Positions 5,763-8,639 of a stretch of DNA of 8,639 nt are shown one piece after another. The notes under the pieces are model-generated. The model searched no databases, was not told where the DNA came from, and saw nothing but the letters and a program-made list of their open reading frames with translations. Position 1 is the first letter of the stretch, and every line of letters begins with the position of its first letter. The stretch covers positions 1 to 8,639 of the forward strand of contig CAZVME010000103.1 of assembly GCA_964628835.1 (NCBI GenBank). The letters run 5' to 3'. A program made the translations under genes and the position numbers. The stretch comes from JAAGZL01 sp964628835 (lineage in GTDB: Bacteria > Pseudomonadota > Gammaproteobacteria > Chromatiales > Chromatiaceae).

Positions 5763-6911
5763 CTATTTAAACCATTTTGTTGGATTGATCGGCGTCCCTT
5801 TATGGCGCATGGCAAAGTAGACTCCGGGCTCAGTCTGACCCCCGCTATCCCCCAGCACCGCCACCACCTCATTGGCGCCAACCAGCTCCCCCGCCTGCCT
5901 GATGAGACTCTGATTATGCCCATACAGGGTCATGTAGCCACCACCATGATCCAGGATCAACATCAAGCCAAATCCTCTGAGCCAATCAGCAAACACCACC
6001 TTTCCGTGGTACACCGCCTTTACGTCCACACCCTCTGGTGCACTGATCAGGACTCCATCCCACTTCAGCCCCCCACGTTTTTTGGTGCCATAGCGCGCCT
6101 TGAACTTACCCCTGGCGGGCCAGTTCATCTTTCCCTTGCGAGTCTGGAAGGGCCTTTTTCTGCTCTGGAATTTGCTCTGCTGTGAACTCTGTTTCTGGAT
6201 CTGAACCAGCAGATTCTGCAGCCTTTTTTCATCTTCCTGCAACTCCTTGAGCCGTACACCACCTGTGGAGATCTTTTTATTGATCTTGGCAATGAGCTGT
6301 TTTCTACTACCACGACTCTTTTCCAGGCTGCTCTTCTCCTGCTGCTTCCGGGCCTGGAGTTCACGCATCCTATCCCCTTCTGCCGTCATCTCCCTCTCGG
6401 CATGTTGCAGCTTGCTCAGGGTGTCCTGGATCAGGTCCAACTGCCGTACCCGACTGCGGTTAAAATAGTCGTGATAGATCATAAGCCGCCCGGCTACGGC
6501 TGGATCCTGCTGATTCAGCAGTAGCTTCAGCCGGTCCTGACGACCGATGGCATAGGCGGCCCGGATCTGCCCCTCCATGGTGTGACGTTGGGAGGTGAGG
6601 GAGTTTCGGTTCAGGCCTTGCTGCATCTTGGCCACCCGGATGCGCCGCCTCTGGTTAGCCAGCCTCCGGTCCAGCTTTTTCAGCTCTCTGCTCTGCCGGC
6701 CTATCTTCTTCTCAGTAGACATCAGCTGCCGCTGCATGGCCAGGCGTCGCTTCTGCTTGTCACCCAGATCCGACTGGATCTCCTGCATCTGACTCCGCAG
6801 CTGTTTTAGTTGCTGCTGTTTATCCTGTGCCAACGCCACACCAGCAAGAATAGACAGCATAAAGAGTACAGCTACCCGTTGCTGCGTGGTTGTCCGGAAA
6901 AGGCTAAACAT
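5763..6911 (-). CDS. envC: Murein hydrolase activator EnvC (coiled coil plus degenerate LytM domain)
   Basis: This periplasmic protein activates septal N-acetylmuramoyl-L-alanine amidases during daughter cell separation. It has 382 residues: a signal peptide (1-28, cleavage after VALA), a long K/Q/R-rich coiled coil (about 29-245), a basic linker and a C-terminal LytM/M23 domain (about 275-382). The domain lacks the zinc ligands of active M23 peptidases: W284 and L288 stand where the first histidine and aspartate belong, and G363 and Y365 replace the HxH pair; only H332 in YGHNQ remains. This is the pattern of EnvC-type activators, which bind and switch on amidases rather than cut peptidoglycan. 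The start ATG lies 12 bases after the gpmI stop without a clear Shine-Dalgarno sequence, suggesting coupling. Fifty-odd bases without a visible terminator separate it from ctpA. FtsEX is the known recruiter in E. coli; none is in this window. Confidence 0.94.
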   Translation of the reverse strand: MFSLFRTTTQQRVAVLFMLSILAGVALAQDKQQQLKQLRSQMQEIQSDLGDKQKRRLAMQRQLMSTEKKIGRQSRELKKLDRRLANQRRRIRVAKMQQGLNRNSLTSQRHTMEGQIRAAYAIGRQDRLKLLLNQQDPAVAGRLMIYHDYFNRSRVRQLDLIQDTLSKLQHAEREMTAEGDRMRELQARKQQEKSSLEKSRGSRKQLIAKINKKISTGGVRLKELQEDEKRLQNLLVQIQKQSSQQSKFQSRKRPFQTRKGKMNWPARGKFKARYGTKKRGGLKWDGVLISAPEGVDVKAVYHGKVVFADWLRGFGLMLILDHGGGYMTLYGHNQSLIRQAGELVGANEVVAVLGDSGGQTEPGVYFAMRHKGTPINPTKWFK

Positions 6912-6923
6912 ATGCGGAGAGAT

Positions 6924-8456
6924 TCAGCTTAGCTTGAGCAGGTTCCTGCCGGACATTTCGACAGGTTGCTCCAACCCCAGTATGTGGAGCAGGGTAGGGG
7001 CGATATCACACAGAGCACCATCCTCCAGCAGCTCCCCCTCCCGCCCCACGTAGACCAGCGGCACCTGATTGGTGCTATGAGCAGTATGGGGCTGTCCGGT
7101 ATTCGGATCATACATCTGCTCGGCATTGCCATGGTCTGCGGTGATTAGCATTTCGCCCGCCACCGAGTGCAAGGCCGCAACGATCCGGCCCAGGGCCTTA
7201 TCAATCGCTTCGATAGCCTGAACTGCGGCATCGAACTCTCCAGTGTGTCCCACCATATCGGGGTTGGCATAGTTGCAGATAATCAGTTCGTGCTCACCAC
7301 CTTCAATGGCCCGTACCAGATTATCGGTCACCTCCACAGAACTCATCTCGGGTTGCAGGTCATAGGTGGCAACCTTGGGCGACGTAATAAGCACCCGCTC
7401 CTCCCCCGGAAACGGCTCCTCCCGGCCACCATTGAAGAAGAAGGTGACATGAGCGTACTTTTCGGTCTCAGCCAGACGCAACTGACGCATGTCCTGGTGA
7501 GAGATATATTCCGCCAGGATGTTTTGCAGCTGTTCAGGACCGAAGGCCACCGGTAGCTCAAAATCTTCGTGATACTGGGTAAGGGTGACATAGGCCCCCA
7601 GCTGCGGATGGACCTTGCGCTCAAACTCGGCGAACCCAGGCTCAGTAAAGGCGCGGGTCAATTCACGGGCACGGTCGGAGCGAAAGTTCATGAACACCAC
7701 CGAGTCGCCATCTTCGATGGATACCGCCTCACCAATGCGCGTACCCTGCACAAACTCATCAGTCTCGCCCCGGACGTAGGCCTGCTCCAGGGCCGACTGG
7801 GCATCCGGGGCGGTGAATGCCGCCTCGGCTCCGGTAACCAGATCATACCCCTTGCTCACCCGCTCCCAGCGGTTGTCACGATCCATGGCGTAGTAACGGC
7901 CCACGATGGTGGCAAGCCTGCCGCCACCCGCTTGTTGCAACGCCTGCTGCAGCAACTCAAGTGATGAACCCGCACTCTTGGGCGGGGTATCGCGTCCATC
8001 CAGAAAGGCGTGCACGTAGACCTTGTCACAACCACCCTGCACCGCCATCCGCACCAGCGCGTGGATATGCTCTTCGTGACTGTGTACACCACCTGGCGAG
8101 AGCAGCCCGAAGATATGCAGCGCCCCATTCCCGTCACGGGCCGTATCCACCGCATGAACCAGGGCCGGATTAGTGAAGAAAGAGCCATCCTCTATCGCCT
8201 TGCTGACCCGGGTCAGGTCCTGATACACGATACGGCCCGCACCCAGGTTCAAGTGCCCAACCTCGGAATTACCCATCTGACCATCTGGCAGGCCCACCTT
8301 GGATCCGGCCGTCCCGATCAGGGTGCGAGGGCAATCGCTCCACAGCCGATCCCAGTTGGGAGTATCTGCACTATAAATGGCGTTAAATTCCCTGTTTTCA
8401 CTATATCCCCAACCATCCAGAATAAGCAGCACAACAGGTTTCAGACCAGATTTCAT
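6924..8456 (-). CDS. gpmI: 2,3-bisphosphoglycerate-independent phosphoglycerate mutase
   Basis: This cytosolic manganese-dependent enzyme interconverts 3- and 2-phosphoglycerate in glycolysis and gluconeogenesis. Its 510 residues match the usual family length. It belongs to the alkaline phosphatase superfamily. Visible motifs are VLLILDGWG (metal ligand D14), MGNSEVGHLNLGAG with the phosphoryl-carrying S64, HAFLDGRDTPP, GRYYAMDRDNRW, and the metal sites NPDMVGHTG (D400, H404), TADHGN (D441, H442) and H460. Together these are the ligand set known from Geobacillus stearothermophilus iPGM. The start is ATG 8456, followed by KSGLKPVVLLILDGWG; GGAG lies 10 bases upstream. It is the first gene of the minus-strand cluster with envC, ctpA and the deacetylase, the same lead position as E. 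coli gpmM. Nothing about the protein looks unusual. Confidence 0.97.
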   Translation of the reverse strand: MKSGLKPVVLLILDGWGYSENREFNAIYSADTPNWDRLWSDCPRTLIGTAGSKVGLPDGQMGNSEVGHLNLGAGRIVYQDLTRVSKAIEDGSFFTNPALVHAVDTARDGNGALHIFGLLSPGGVHSHEEHIHALVRMAVQGGCDKVYVHAFLDGRDTPPKSAGSSLELLQQALQQAGGGRLATIVGRYYAMDRDNRWERVSKGYDLVTGAEAAFTAPDAQSALEQAYVRGETDEFVQGTRIGEAVSIEDGDSVVFMNFRSDRARELTRAFTEPGFAEFERKVHPQLGAYVTLTQYHEDFELPVAFGPEQLQNILAEYISHQDMRQLRLAETEKYAHVTFFFNGGREEPFPGEERVLITSPKVATYDLQPEMSSVEVTDNLVRAIEGGEHELIICNYANPDMVGHTGEFDAAVQAIEAIDKALGRIVAALHSVAGEMLITADHGNAEQMYDPNTGQPHTAHSTNQVPLVYVGREGELLEDGALCDIAPTLLHILGLEQPVEMSGRNLLKLS

Positions 8457-8639
8457 GATACTTCAGCTCCACACAGATTCGCCCACAACAATCCATTAAA
8501 CCATCTTTCCCAAGGGCGGGCCAAAACTGGTCACGAAAACGTGACGGCCTGATTATTTCGTCCCATCCCTTGCTTGAATTGTAACCAGCCACAATAACTT
8601 TAGCAGATGCAACCACCCAGGCTCGAAGGAAGCTGCCCG
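8457..8639. other. Upstream region of gpmI, no gene seen
   Basis: These 183 bases to the right edge hold no convincing gene on either strand; the minus-strand open frame 8616-8401 starts with GTG, overlaps the gpmI start out of frame and has no family features. The region should carry the promoter of the gpmI cluster. A TACAAT (minus strand, near 8580) resembles a -10 element but has no good -35 partner. Confidence 0.5.
8530..8545. repeat. Inverted repeat GTCACG-AAAA-CGTGAC upstream of gpmI
   Basis: Perfect 6-base arms flank a 4-base spacer 74 bases before the gpmI start. It could be an operator or a leader hairpin. On neither strand is it followed by a proper T-run, so it is a poor intrinsic terminator. 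No known consensus is assigned. Confidence 0.4.

Noticed and set aside
8010..8552. Plus-strand open frame across gpmI and its upstream region
   Set aside because: It is antisense to gpmI, with no start signal or protein family features.
1..8639. CRISPR array, tRNA or rRNA genes
   Set aside because: No regularly spaced identical repeats and no tRNA- or rRNA-like sequence were seen.

Overview
The window looks like a chromosomal segment of a gammaproteobacterium. The minus-strand run gpmI, envC, ctpA and a YibQ-type divergent polysaccharide deacetylase matches a gene order I know from this class (E. coli has gpmM, envC, yibQ). The presence of a cytochrome cd1 nitrite reductase indicates capacity for denitrification. 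A free-living or symbiotic sulfur-oxidising or other facultatively denitrifying lineage is plausible, but the genus cannot be read from the sequence.

Layout, left to right. Positions 1-617 hold, on the minus strand, the first about 205 codons of a small RIO/WaaP-like protein kinase that runs off the left edge. A perfect FNR/DNR-type box (609-622) straddles its start codon. Positions 618-1299 are an AT-rich, apparently non-coding stretch with two strong dyads and a degenerate 14-base periodic repeat. Positions 1300-3273 (plus strand) encode NirS, the periplasmic heme c/heme d1 nitrite reductase, with an extra N-terminal c553/c4-like cytochrome domain fused to the usual c-d1 architecture. A strong intrinsic terminator follows at 3301-3330. 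Positions 3340-3572 (minus) contain a decayed N-terminal half of a DJ-1/PfpI family gene with a frameshift, an internal stop and a missing 3' half. The tail of the deacetylase gene overlaps its start. Positions 3518-8456 (minus) are the tight cluster gpmI, envC, ctpA and yibQ-like deacetylase. Positions 8457-8639 are the gpmI upstream region.

How it works together. The minus-strand cluster couples a glycolytic enzyme to three exported envelope proteins: an amidase activator, a periplasmic tail-specific protease and a secreted deacetylase-fold protein. nirS is on the opposite strand, has no heme d1 synthesis or other nir genes beside it in this window, and its 3' side abuts the truncated DJ-1 gene. 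The simplest reading is that a nirS unit with its own leader and terminator was inserted into, or replaced part of, an older minus-strand gene series (gpmI, envC, ctpA, yibQ, DJ-1 and perhaps the kinase). The most notable items are the three-domain NirS, the DJ-1 pseudogene that marks the insertion boundary, and the FNR-type box sitting on the kinase start codon about 680 bases from nirS.
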